Source of the DNA: Cruorifilaria tuberocauda
Taxonomy: Eukaryota; Nematoda; Chromadorea; Rhabditida; Onchocercidae
Length of the DNA stretch: 64,000 nt
NCBI GenBank assembly: GCA_013365365.1
Contig: JABVXU010000229.1
Span: forward strand, 1-64,000
Direction: 5' to 3'
This document shows, piece after piece, positions 52,936 through 64,000 of this stretch (position 1 is its first letter; every line of letters starts with the position of its first letter). The notes beneath the pieces are model-generated. The model made no database searches and was not told where the DNA came from. It worked only from the letters and a program-made list of their open reading frames with translations. Position numbers and translations under genes: made by a program.

Positions 52936-55022
52936 CTTCTCGCTCTACCTGATAATTATTGGAGTAGAAATTTGGGATTAGAATGAAAATTCCAAAAAAA
53001 AAAAAATTAGATAGTGATAGTACCTTTAACTTATTTTACACTGAGCTATTATAACTTCGTAAATCACGTGATGCATAAATTTCTTTCAAAAAAAAAAAGA
53101 AATCTACAAAACGGAACTTGCTGAATTCTAGAGGTTGATTTGGCAGTTTTCTGATTTACAATTTTTTGAATTTGCAACTTTGCCTGAAGTGTTATTTGAA
53201 AGTTATTTTCGAATTTGAAATCTCTTCCAGAGAAACATAGCTATAAGATGAATAAATCAGGTTCAATTTAATTATTTCATTTAAATCACCAGTACATTCA
53301 AGCGAATATCAAAAGCACAGATAGCTAAAGTTAATTTACGAAATTTTTTCACAAGAAATTAAAATATAATTTATATAAATAAATAATAAATATCACATAT
53401 TTGCTATTTAGGAATTACATTATCCAAAACAAGCATTGTACAGATAAAAAGATAAGCAAAAAATCAATATTAAAGTGCTAACTGATCAATCAATTAATCA
53501 ACAAATGACTACTTTACGTCTTGCGTAATTTTACTTTAACATACTTGAAAAAAATTGTAAAAGTTCATCGGATTATCGACATTTTTCATCAACTGGCCGA
53601 GTTCATCGCTCTAATTTTTCAGTATTGCTCTATTCACATTCGTTATTATGAAAAAAAAAGAAAATTGCCTTTGCCGAATGAGAATGTGTTTGACAAAAAT
53701 CAAAATGGATAAAAATGAGAATTCATGTTTTAATAAACATATATTATTAGTTCGAAAAATAAATAAATAGTAAACAAATGGAAGATGAAGCTATTCTGAG
53801 AAAATGAAAACATGACAAAATGAAAATTATTGCCTAACATTAGTATGAGAAAAAAAGTAATATTAATAGCAACATCATAACCTTTAGGTAAAGCAGTGAA
53901 AAGCTAATATACGACTTTATAATAATAGTATTCATTCAAACGTGTAAAGTTTAGATAGTTTAAAATAAAAACTTCATAAATCCTTGATTTTATGTGACAG
54001 TGATTCTGGAGTCAAAAGGTGAATTAGGACTTCTAGAGCTGTAATTTGTTTTAATTTAACACTTTCAATGTTTTTTGAAAAAGACTATTTTAAAATTCAA
54101 AGAAATTTGATATTCACCCAAATCAGAAAAATTTTTTCTCGAAACAATTTCAATCTTTGAATACATTTTTAAAATTTCACATATTATAATCATTCGAGAA
54201 AACATAATAAGCAACAACAAAAGATAAATATATCTCAGAAAAAGATTGCGTTAGGAAACAAGACTAGAAGTTCGAAAATATTTAAGGAAAAGAAATCACA
54301 GAATAGAAACACAGAGAAGAATAGCAAAAATAAAAAATATAGCCATATAATGTCAAAGTATAGGAGGATATAAATTAAAGTGCATATGTAAATGAAATTT
54401 ATGTAAAATTATTCATTTGTGTATGTAGACGAGTCTAAATTTACTATTTATGTACATGGAACTGTACATGAAAACAAGTATAAATTTATGCTTTATATAC
54501 AAAAAGTTAGAAATGCAATTCTAAACAGGAGTTATATTAGGAATATGCAGTTAAAAACTCTCCTGAGTAGATGATAAAACAAGCTTTACAAGCATTTTAT
54601 CTTAATTTTATTGTGATGGTTGATTTATTAAAATTAAAAAAAATCATTCCAATCTGTAAGTGTTATTTTCTGACTAAAATAAAACCCGTGCTTAAACGTA
54701 AATTGTAAAAAAAATTTATAATTATAAAAAATTTGTTCGAGAGAAATAACATTTACGCTCCGACCTACGTTTCAATATTACTTTTAATAAAATGACGTTC
54801 GTAATTTGGCTTCGAGATAGTTTGCCGTTCTACAGCGATATTGTCAAGAATAATCTATTTTCTACTGTTTCATTATATCTCGGATGGGTAAAATTGCTAG
54901 CAATTCACATCTCCAAAATTAATGCTTAAAACGACAAGGGCAGAAATAAACAAAAGTATTTGACATTTATCCGGAGACTAGGAATATGTGACTAATTGGA
55001 AATGATCCAATTATTACAGTTA
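52936..55022. other. Intergenic region between chitinase remnant and Rab30
   Basis: About 2.1 kb between convergent loci, AT-rich with A tracts near 52997 and 53087. It should include the Rab30 3' UTR. The short frame at 53521-53712 has no recognisable features and was not called. Confidence 0.5.
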
Positions 55023-56877
55023 TCAATTTCTGGAACAGCAAGAGTTCGCTTGCATGGTAACTCGGTTCAGCAAACTTATTGATCCGGAATCTTTGCCATT
55101 TTTGAAATCCATTTGTCTGAAACATGAATTTAAAATTTTGAAATAAAAATCAAACAGATCAAAAATTATGGGGAAGTAGTGAAACAAGAAATATCATGTT
55201 CTAAACTATTTCTATGATATTCGATCTATAACCATCACATACGAATTATAAATGAATTATAAGTGAAAAAAAAATTCTGTAAATAAATTAAAAGGGACTC
55301 TTTTTAGGATACTGCAACAATGCGTCTCACGTGTTTGTGATAACATCATTTGAATGGTATAATGTACTGAACAATGAAGCAGTTTCACTAAACTTCACGA
55401 ATTTCCGCAACCAAATCAATTTTAACACTCTTCCACATACTGACACCGAGTGAAAGAGTCAAAACGATGCGATATTATATGTCAAATTCTGTGAACGATG
55501 GAGGGACATAAATGCCAAGTTGAATAATATTAGGCCGAGTCCACGTCGAGTAAAATAATTTGAAGAAATCTTCAAATTTTTACCTTCCGTCATTTTTCTT
55601 CATATCGTTCGTTAATCGAGTGGCTACTTCATGAAATAAAGTGTCAACGTTGGTTGCATCAAGCGCTGAAGTCTCGAGAAAATAATCAAAAGCATTAGCA
55701 TCTGCAAAATTCTTTCCAATCCGTTCTGGTACCTCACGTTCATCTTCTTTGTCAATTTTATTTCCTAAAAAAATTCTGTAAATAACCTCATAATTTGCCC
55801 ATTTGTTTCATGAAAAGTTATAAATTCAAAATATAACGGAAAACCGACAAATAACAGAATTATAAGAGATGTGAACAGCTACTATCTGCTTTAAATTTCG
55901 AAAAGCCATTCAACTCAGTTTTATTTATTACTGACCTACTAGGATTTTTAAAACCCGTCGATTAGCATATTGCTCGATCTCACCGAGCCATTCCGGTAAG
56001 CAGTCGAAACTTGGTTGGCATGCAACGTCATAAACTAATACTATGGCATGTGCAGACCGGTAATAACTTTGCGTAATTGAACGGAAACGTTCTTGTCCAG
56101 CCGTATCCCAAATTTGAAGCTGCAACGAAATCGATGCATACTCCAAATCGCTTTAAAAAAATTATTACTGTGCATTAGGATTTAATAGGGCTAAACAAAA
56201 CAACCAAGAACCACCGACCATTTATCGCATTGGATATAATAAGAAAAACTGATTCTTATAAAATGAAAGAAAAATCCAAAATTTGATAAAATATCGATAT
56301 AAAAATTCAACCTTTATTTTATCCTCATTAACTTTAACAGTTTTGATCATGAAATCAACGCCGATTGTAGCGCTTTGCCCAGGTGGGAAAATTCCCTAGA
56401 ATGAAAAAAAAATTGGAAATAATTAAATATGCATGTTGATGCTAAAATTAAAATTTCCAAACTGGAACTAGGGAATATTACTTTCGTTATGCCACTCGAG
56501 AACTAATTCGCAAAACTTCAAATCTCTCATAAATAATAGTGCTAGAAATCAGAATTTGTAGCAATAGCATGCAGAATATATTCAGAGATGTTTTACAAGC
56601 ATAAATAAACATGTTTAGTGGCATATAAATCACGTGATTATTTTAAACAATCACAAATTTGTCCACAATGCAACATTTTAAGATTTCCAAATCTCGAAAG
56701 ACTATAAAACGATTAACTAATCTACTTTCTCATCGAGCATAATATATCACAAAAGTACTAAAAAACAAAAGAAGAAAACAAAAACACAACCTGAGTAAAT
56801 TTACGCACAAGGCACGTTTTACCAACGCCAGCATTGCCAACAAGTACTACTTTGAATAAATATTTATAGTCTTCCAT
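55023..56877 (-). CDS. rab-30: Rab30-type small GTPase, 5 exons
   Basis: Ras-superfamily GTPase of the Rab30 type, associated with Golgi structure and trafficking. Exons in transcript order: 56877-56791, 56395-56312, 56119-55936, 55764-55584, 55116-55023. All phases agree, for 209 residues, near the human length. Visible motifs are the P-loop GNAGVGKT at 14-21, the [18 protein letters not shown] effector region with T39, WDTAGQE at 61-67, NKID at 120-123, the ETSAL guanine-binding loop, and a C-terminal CC motif (SCCSRN) for geranylgeranylation. The FPPGQ plus [11 protein letters not shown] combination is characteristic of Rab30 rather than of Rab1, Rab8 or Rab18. The start codon opens MEDYKYLF as in the family. 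An open frame reported from the middle exon alone is only part of this gene. Confidence 0.96.
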
Positions 56878-58701
56878 GCCACATTGAAGCCAAACTTCCT
56901 TTGCCAAATTCGAATACTAATAAATGAAACGCTTTGCTATCTTCAATAATCCACTAAATGGATTGATCCAACTGTCTTCCCTTTCTCTCTTCTTCTGGTC
57001 CCTTCTTCCCCTGAAAAAAAACATTGCATTTATATGGAATATATTTCAGTCAAAATTGCGTTATTCCAAAAAAAAAAAAATCATACTGATTTAACTTAAT
57101 TACAAAGTTTAATGTAAAATTTTCAATTATTTATATTCAAATTCATTATCAAAAAAAGAGTCACAATGAAACAAAATCATTCGATAAACTATTCAGATAA
57201 CATAAACAATTCTAAGAATCCGATAAACAACATGATGCATTCAAAAAATAAATTATAAATTTTATACTGATATCACGAAAAATTTGTTGACCGATATACA
57301 CCTGATATTCACGAAAAACGGAATATCCGGAGAAATTAAAAGTCCAAAACAAATCACAATTTTGCGGAAAACAATCGAAAACAATCATATGAATCGGAAG
57401 TTAGAACAGCAAAGAGAACAGAGAAAGAACAGAGCACTGCCGAAACAGGTTCCGTCACACAGCGACTCCAGTGAGAAACCGCATGTTTGTCAATTTGAAC
57501 TGAACACTGTGCAATTCTCGAGAATCTCAAATCTTTCTATTGTGTTTGTTTTCGGATTTTCACCACTCACTTTCCGGTTTCCGGATAATGTTGCAATTTC
57601 GGATGCTTCAGTTATTTACTTTCTCGAGAAATCAGGGACGCTTGATGAATAATGTAAATGCTCTAGTGTTTGGTTAGAAATTTGAAGTGAAAAGATTAGG
57701 TAGAACGTTGTTCTCAGTTAACGATAAGTAGGAAGAGTATATAGTACTTTAGAAAAATATATCATCATCATATTTGAAGAACGAAATTTAAAATTTAAAT
57801 TAAATATCCAAAATGATAGGTAATGCATAAAAATTAATTATTAATTGGCTATCTAGTGGCAGAGTTAGTAGCAGCAATAAATTTATTTTTGTTTTACATC
57901 TGAAGGTTAAACAGAATTCAACAAAACTCATTTTATTATAAATGGATTCAGAAATAACTGCTGTTTCATCGAAGATCATCTGCATTGTCCAGAAATAATC
58001 AGCTTAATTAGCTATTTTTTCCATCGATTTCTGGATCTGAATTTGAATTCCAGGAAGAATCATACAAGTAAAAGGCTATCAAAACTATTTTATTAAACAT
58101 ATCTTTTCCATCTTGTTAAAAAAACCAAAACAAAAAATTTTTTATTTCAATTTGTAAATTTCTGTACAGAATTCTTAATTTTAATCGATAATCATATGCA
58201 GTACACTGAAATAAGAAAAGAGCAAAAGATAACGAATTACGAAGGATCGATTCAAAAGAGAAGGAAACTACACGTATTATCGCACAGATAATTTTTATCT
58301 TAAAAATTTTTTCAACTTTGATTGATTGACATTTTGCAGTATCGTTCGAAATTTCTAATGATAAATTTTTAGTTTTGGCAAAAAAAGAATTTGCTAAAAA
58401 CTTTGTCCTTCGCTTTCCCAAACTAAAAGCGTTTCAAAGAAATACATTTTATAGTTTCAATAATATGAGAATACGTTCCAAATTAAATTATTAATATTTA
58501 AACAATTTCCATATTATTATTAATTTAAAAATAATCGTTGTGATACTATATGGTTTACGTATTTTATACGCACGTACGTTTTCACGTTTCAATTTTGCTG
58601 ATAACGAATAATATAAGAGATTAATTGCAAATGTAAAAATGAATAATTAATGCATTGTTGTACAGTGTATCAAAAATGGAGATGAACTGACATTGTAGCA
58701 T
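56878..58701. other. Region upstream of Rab30
   Basis: About 1.8 kb up to the foldback element, containing the Rab30 promoter. A plus-strand open frame of 122 codons at 57284-57652 is unusually long for this AT-rich sequence and less AT-rich than its surroundings. It has no recognisable domain and no acceptor near its ATG, so it is left uncalled. Confidence 0.45.
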
Positions 58702-59934
58702 ATTGAAAGATACCGAGAGATATCGGGTGCTAGTCTTTTTAACCCAGTAGAAGCACAGTAATGAAATTATCCATGAGAAGCTGGAATAAAATTAATATAA
58801 CTTCAAATATCCCGTAACACTGAGAAATACCGGAAGGCAATTTCGTCTCACAAGAATCAAAAAACTCACCAGAATCATGGAAATCGTATGTTAAATTGCA
58901 ATGCAATTAATTCCCAACTATTGTTTATCATTCCAGTAATACAAGTAATGATTAATGTTTGACTACCTGACATTAATTTTCCGAGTGTTTCAAGTTTTTT
59001 TCATTTTCTACCCTCGCGACAACAATTACACATTTCAAAATTTGAAAAAAATTTCAAAGTGATTGAGCATTTCAAAAATAAATCTTTTTATTTGTTATTT
59101 GTTGTAATGAAACAATAGGAATATTTATTTGTCACATAAAATGATAAATATCTAATGAAATAATTAGGATGTCAGGGAAAAAACAAAAGGCTAAATTTAA
59201 GAAGTAAAGATCGGAACAGTACTCGAACTCATAACTGAAATTCAAAGAGGAATAAAAAAAGACAATAAGAAATTCTCGAGAAATTCTCAAGAGGAAATAA
59301 TTTTTTGACGGGCCAAAATTATTTCGCTAAATGCAATGCTTAAATATGCTTCTTTCTACTCTTTTTTTTCTTATTGTCTTTTATTCCTCTTTGAATTTCA
59401 GTTATGAGATCGAGTACTATTCCCATCTTTACTTCTTAAATTTAACCTTTAATTTTTTTCTTGACATCTAATTATTTCATTAGATATTTATCATTTTATG
59501 TGACAAATAAATATTCCTATTGTTTCATTACAACAAATAACAAATAAAAAAGATTTATTTTTGAAATGCTCAATCACTTTGAAATTTTTTTCAAATTTTG
59601 AAATGTGTAATTGTTGTCGCGAAGGTAGAAAATGAAAAAAACTTGAAACACTCGGAAAATTAATGTCAGGTAGTCAAACATTAATCATTACTTGTATTAC
59701 TGGAATGATAAACAATAGTTGGGAATTAATTGCATTGCAATTTAACATACGATTTCCGTGATTTTGGTGAGTTTTTCGATTCTTGTGAGACGAAGTTGCC
59801 TTCCGGTATTTCTCAGTGTTACGGGATATTTGAAATTGTATTAATTTTATTCCAGCTTCTCATGGGTAATTTCATTACTGTGCTTCTACCGGGTTAAAAA
59901 GACTAGTATCCGGTACCTCTCGGTATCTTTCAAT
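58702..59934. mobile_element. 1.2-kb foldback element with ~570-bp terminal inverted arms
   Basis: The left arm 58702-59272 and the right arm 59368-59934 are reverse complements with few mismatches by eye, separated by a spacer of about 95 bp. The outer ends read ATTGAAAGATACCGAGAG on the left and its complement CTCTCGGTATCTTTCAAT on the right. Arms and spacer carry no transposase-like open frame, so this would be a non-autonomous foldback or MITE-type element, or an inverted duplication. A target-site duplication could not be defined with confidence at the flanks. It lies between Rab30 and the hypothetical gene at 60243. Confidence 0.88.
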
Positions 59935-60231
59935 GCTCTTTGTCGTTAATTCATCTCATTCTTTTTACTCATTAATTCTTTTATTTCATTTTCAAATTTT
60001 CATCTTTTCATTCATGATTTATTTGTTCTTTTATGGATTAGAAAATTTTAATTGAGCTAAATTATCTGAAGCAAAGAAAATAAAAGAAAAAGAATAAATA
60101 TAAAATTCCATCGCGAAAATTAGAAAAGTACGATCAATCAAATTTTATTTACCGTATCATTTGCTGTAAAAGTTATGTCATCTGAAGTGGAAATGTTTGA
60201 AATTGTTTTTATTACTAATACTGTAATATTA
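59935..60231. other. Short spacer before the hypothetical plus-strand exon
   Basis: AT-rich sequence between the foldback element and the acceptor at 60232. No feature was recognised apart from a likely promoter or intron function for the following exon. Confidence 0.4.
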
Positions 60232-60242
60232 TAGATCGAACA

Positions 60243-60546
60243 ATGCAATACAGTACTTGCTATCAGCAGCAGTCACAAAAGCCATCGTCGCATATTGTCG
60301 TCTGGTCCGAGGACAGTTCAGTAATAGGTTCCTTGTGTGGATGCCTTCCGAAATTTACTGATTTCAAGTATTTATCAACCACATTATTGTCAAAATTTGC
60401 AACCTTAGGTCTATATTCTGATCTGGATTCGGATTCGGATCCGGTTGATTTGGATAACACGGAGCACGTCACTGGCAATAATGAAGTGGAAATAAATAAA
60501 CAGTTGAAACCGGATTTTAGACGATATCATTGCTATAATAATCAAG
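60243..60546 (+). CDS. Probable first coding exon of an unidentified gene (partial)
   Basis: I do not recognise this protein. The frame opens ATG at 60243, preceded by a TATTATAG acceptor ending ten bases upstream, the same arrangement as at clu and the zinc transporter. It stays open for 101 codons to a CAAG|GTAAAG donor at 60546/60547. Codon use is less AT-biased than the surroundings, with Ser, Gln, Asp and Trp well represented (IVVWSEDSSV, SDLDSDSDPVDLD). Without splicing the frame ends at 60566. No downstream exon could be linked, so the rest may lie beyond the window or this may be a chance frame. No function is inferred. Confidence 0.4.
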
Positions 60547-61470
60547 GTAAAGCATTGAAAATATAAAAAAACAGTGAAGCAAAGTGAGCAGGAGAGAAAG
60601 AAAACGGAAGTGGAAGAATTTAAACTTAAAAAATTAGCTATATCGTCTGCTTGCTTATCTTTCTGGTTCATGAAAAAGGTAAGAAAGTGATTAATTCATG
60701 TCGAAAGGTAAAATTTCTATTCTATGCTAGAAATTCAAATTTTTTGATTCCTTAAATTTCACTGATAAAATATAATTTTCAATTTACGCGATCGAAATTA
60801 ATGAATTATTTACTTTTCAAATCAAAAAGTGTTTAATCATTTTGCTAAGTTAACCCTAGAATAATAATAATAAAACTAAAATAGATTTGGTTGAAATAGT
60901 TTTATGTAAAATTCCTGCTTCTTTTTTATTTTGTATTTAAATACTTAAAGATTGATATTTAAATATTCTTGCCTTTTTCTCTAATTACGTCATTATTCAT
61001 TTCAATTTTTTAGTGTTGCATAAATTTTTAGATCTAAATTGAAATATTCAATTTTGAATTTTCTATAATTTGTATTCAATAGCTTTTCAGTCTAATCAAT
61101 TTTAACTGCTTTAACTTCTTTACCTTTCTGTTTTCCTTATTATTATCTCTTATAATAAAACTTTCATGTGGAAAAAAATTGAAATTAAAATTTCAATTTC
61201 AATTTCATATTATTTTGAAAGACGCTTGTATCTTCTAAGCATTGAAATATTTTGTAATTCTATCGATTTAACGCCGGATTTTAGAATGCAAATTCGTTTT
61301 CGGTTCTCTCATATTGTCAGTGTAATCAGGAATGCTTTCCGACTTTCAGGATTTATTTCATTTATACCACCTTGATATATTATAGATTCTTTGCTTCATG
61401 CATGCAGTATTAGCGTTGTACATCAAACTGCGAATTTGTTTCCAGAAATGAACATCCCCTTTATTTCTCT

Positions 61471-61515
<45 letters not shown>

Positions 61516-62628
61516 GAGAATAAATTTTCCAGAATATCGAAAATGCAATGAAAGTAGCAATTCCGCATTAAAAGCCTCATAAAGCTACGTTAAGTAAGAG
61601 GTTGTTCTTTTTTGTTTGAAATGACATGCAGTTTTTGCCATGACTTCCATAAATTTCCAAACGTTTCTTAACCGGAAATAGTAACTTTGAATAATTCCGA
61701 AGTGAAATAATTATCTTCCATTCGTCATTTTTCCTTCTTCTTCTTTAGTTTTTATCTAAGCATACATTTTATAGCTTTATAAATTCAGCTTTATCCTCTT
61801 TTCTTTGCTCTTACTTTAGCATAAACTGAAATTTGAAATTTCAAAACTTTCTCAGGTTTTGGCTAATATGATATTTTAAAGTAATGTTTTGCTTAGTATA
61901 GATCATCATAGTTTCATTATAATTTTTTTCTCTAAATTAATGAAGAGATTATTTTTCATTGGAATAAGATGATACCTGTTTACTTGAAAAATTGACCAAA
62001 CCAGTTTACCTGGTTACCTGGCACCTTATCATTATTCTATTCATGGACCAATTTTATGGTTGTTTTGGTTGGTGTTTTGAGTGTCTTCGAAGTGTTATAA
62101 CCTCAAATGGTAAACGATACGGTATGTGTTCTCAGAGTTGATAATATTTAATAAAAAAAGTCTTATATCAGGAATCTTATATTTTCCACCTTTCATAATT
62201 TGTAGCACTAATATTCTCTCTTTCTTTAGTTTAAAATTTTTATAACTTATGATTTTTACTGCATGATTTAACTAAAATTTTAAAAGGACAAATTGATTTA
62301 TTTAATTAATTTCTTTTATATTTTAATTGGATTAAAGTATAGAAAGAAAGATTTATAATAAGAATCTTTCCTTATCACTTAAAGTATGATTATCAGTACA
62401 TATAGTATCATTTACTGAATGAAAAATCGATAATAGTAATGAATAATAAAAGAGAAAGTTTACTAATACTGATAAATGAAGATCAGTTTGCATTCGAGAA
62501 ATGTCAGCGTCACTGATATAAGTGATAAGAAGTGATTGATAACACAGACTGATTCAAACAGCAAAAAACGATGAAAGATTTTCAAATACTATAGAATTGT
62601 AAAAGAATGCGAAAAATGCTTTGGCCGA
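60547..62628. other. Non-coding region with a CT microsatellite
   Basis: AT-rich sequence with a (CT)n run at 61474-61514. It may be intron of the gene beginning at 60243 or intergenic. The 69-codon frame at 61166-61375 has no support. Confidence 0.4.
61474..61514. repeat. CT dinucleotide microsatellite
   Basis: Near-uninterrupted (CT)n run of about 40 bp, the longest pure dinucleotide repeat in the window. Confidence 0.9.
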
Positions 62629-62786
62629 ATATTGGGCCAATATTCTCAACTATACCGTTATGAGCAACAACAATGTTGTTTGTATAAATAGGATGAGCAT
62701 TTTTGAGGCTTGGAGCTCCATGTGTAGCCCAGCGGGTATGTGCTATACCAACTGTGCTATTTGACATTTGCTATATTGGGCCAATA
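62629..62786. repeat. 14-bp direct repeats flanking the glmS remnant
   Basis: ATATTGGGCCAATA occurs at 62629-62642 and again, identical, at 62773-62786, on either side of the bacterial-like segment. The word is itself almost palindromic. It may be a duplicated target, a microhomology used at insertion, or coincidence. Confidence 0.8.
62643..62772 (-). pseudogene. glmS: Bacterial-type GlmS (glucosamine-6-phosphate synthase) remnant
   Basis: On the minus strand the stretch encodes about 42 residues of the N-terminal glutaminase domain of glutamine--fructose-6-phosphate aminotransferase. It includes [15 protein letters not shown] and HNGIVEN in the correct order. The NAHP-to-HNG spacing equals that of bacterial GlmS as I know it, whereas animal GFAT has NSHP and a longer insert, so the piece looks bacterial. 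The catalytic N-terminal Cys and the isomerase domain are missing, and an in-frame TAG lies just upstream of the ATG at 62767. It therefore cannot be a working gene. Given the nematode background, transfer from a Wolbachia endosymbiont to the nucleus is the simplest explanation, but the donor is inferred, not seen. Confidence 0.8.
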
Positions 62787-64000
62787 AAATTGCGTGAAAT
62801 GAGCAGGGAAAAACGAATCCACGTAAATCGTAAAATAATGAAGATAATGTATCCACGTAAAATAATAGAAGGATAGACTGAAAGAAACGTAAATAGTCCA
62901 CGTAAATTGTAGAGAAATAACGCTGAAAAATATGGATTGTTAAATAATTACATTAACTTTAAATGAAATACTCCGAATAAAATGTATAAGTTGAAAATAT
63001 CGATATATTAGTACTTACTTCATTTTTGTATTTCTTTCAAAGGAAAAATCTATTTTTGGATGGAATGATAAGAGATAAGAGATGATAAGAAATGATAGGA
63101 TGATAAGATGACTTGATATATAATGGAAGAAATAGAATATTTGAAATAAATTCTACAATTAATCAGGAAAATTTAACAAAATTTGATAACTTTCCGATCA
63201 AATAATATTTGAAATTTCATGAATACTTGATGAATAATATTTGAAACAAGCAAAAGAAGATGCAAAAAACTATTACTTGCTGAAAATAAATATTTCACAC
63301 CTGTCTTAAGTTATCTGATCCAATTTGGTATAGCTGCAAATTTAATTACTTCGAATCAATTCTTGAATTAATCAGTTATACGAGAGAAAAAGAGTAATTC
63401 AATAGCTCAACTTGTAAAAAAGACTACAGCAATAATTAAACTTAGAGAAAAGAGTAATGCAGTAGTTGAATTTTGTGAAATTGAATTAACCTAAACTTCA
63501 TACAAATCATTAAAATGGTCAAAGTTCATAATGATGGCATTTAGCTATTTATAGCTAATTTAACAAAATGTTCGCATTTTAAATTTTGTTCCATATTTTA
63601 TTTTCAAACAACTTTCATAGCAACAAAGCTATCATTCATTCATTCTATTTTAGATTCGATCCTAAGTTATCATTCATTCATTCTATCGCAGTTAGCAAAG
63701 TTCAGGAAATAAACAAAATTTTGAAGGCTTCTATGTTTGACACTTATTATTGTCGATGTGAAATTTGAATGTGAAGATAAACTTTTATTATCAAATCAGT
63801 AGGGCAGTTTGATTTAAAGCCAATTATTATATCGAAAAAAAAACTTTCCATCTGTTTAAATTTATCATTGGATGTTTAAAACGATCATCGATCAAACATT
63901 AATTTTATTATCGATGAAATATTTGAAATAATTTTTGAATTAAATGATAATCCTTATCATATCTATTCTTATCTCAAATAATCTATAGATATTTTAAAAA
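62787..64000. other. AT-rich right end of the window
   Basis: No gene supported. It contains short repeated words: TCCACGTAAA three times at about 62818-62922, GATAAGAGAT-like units at 63069-63112, and a 19-bp direct repeat at 63630-63648 and 63668-63686. The 60-codon frame at 63586-63768 runs through that repeat and is not called. Confidence 0.45.

Noticed and set aside
57284..57652. 122-codon plus-strand frame upstream of Rab30
   Set aside because: Less AT-rich than the surroundings but without homology that I recognise and without an upstream acceptor; probably the Rab30 promoter region. Transcript data would settle it.
60411..60671. 86-codon minus-strand frame ending in Arg/Ile repeats
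   Set aside because: It is the antisense shadow of the Asp/Ser-rich plus-strand exon.
1..64000. tRNA, rRNA, CRISPR arrays or spliced-leader genes
   Set aside because: None recognised when reading the sequence by eye; a small tRNA or ncRNA could still be missed without a covariance search.

Overview
The window looks like nuclear DNA of a parasitic nematode, most likely a filarial (Onchocercidae) species. It is very AT-rich, with small exons split by AT-rich introns whose acceptors are mostly the nematode-type TTTTCAG or TTTTAG. Gene content is typically nematode, and one of the genes is a secreted filarial-type chitinase. A short bacterial-type glmS fragment near the right end fits the Wolbachia-derived insertions known from filarial genomes. 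The species itself cannot be fixed from the sequence alone.

Layout. Positions 1-13128 hold no gene I can support: homopolymer tracts, degenerate repeats and TG/CA and GA/CT simple-sequence arrays. Positions 13136-25015 (+) carry a 25-exon CLU (clustered mitochondria) gene, about 1370 aa. Positions 28189-36494 (-) carry a 21-exon NOMO (nodal modulator) gene, about 1138 aa. Positions 37392-40945 (-) carry an 8-exon ZnT/CDF zinc transporter, 365 aa. Positions 43284-47684 (+) carry a 12-exon secreted GH18 chitinase with a C-terminal chitin-binding domain, 506 aa. Positions 50801-52935 (+) hold a broken tandem copy of that chitinase which has lost all catalytic exons and has a frameshift in the chitin-binding exon. 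Positions 55023-56877 (-) carry a 5-exon Rab30-type GTPase, 209 aa. Positions 58702-59934 are a roughly 1.2-kb foldback (long inverted repeat) element. A probable first coding exon of an unidentified gene lies at 60243-60546 (+), and the bacterial-type GlmS remnant lies at about 62643-62770 (-).

The genes do not form one pathway. CLU acts on nuclear-encoded mitochondrial mRNAs and mitochondrial distribution, NOMO in the ER membrane, ZnT in vesicular zinc loading, Rab30 at the Golgi, and chitinase in cuticle, sheath or eggshell remodelling. The zinc transporter and the chitinase are divergent and share a 2.3-kb intergenic region.

Main points for a second look: the bacterial glmS remnant framed by 14-bp direct repeats; the decayed chitinase copy that still has an open 205-codon secreted reading frame and a near-identical (gene-conversion-like) segment; three introns with GC donors (one in clu, two in NOMO); one clu intron whose only in-frame acceptor is CG instead of AG; and the large foldback element. 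Exon models were assembled by hand from splice consensus, reading phase and remembered family conservation. No alignment or search was run.
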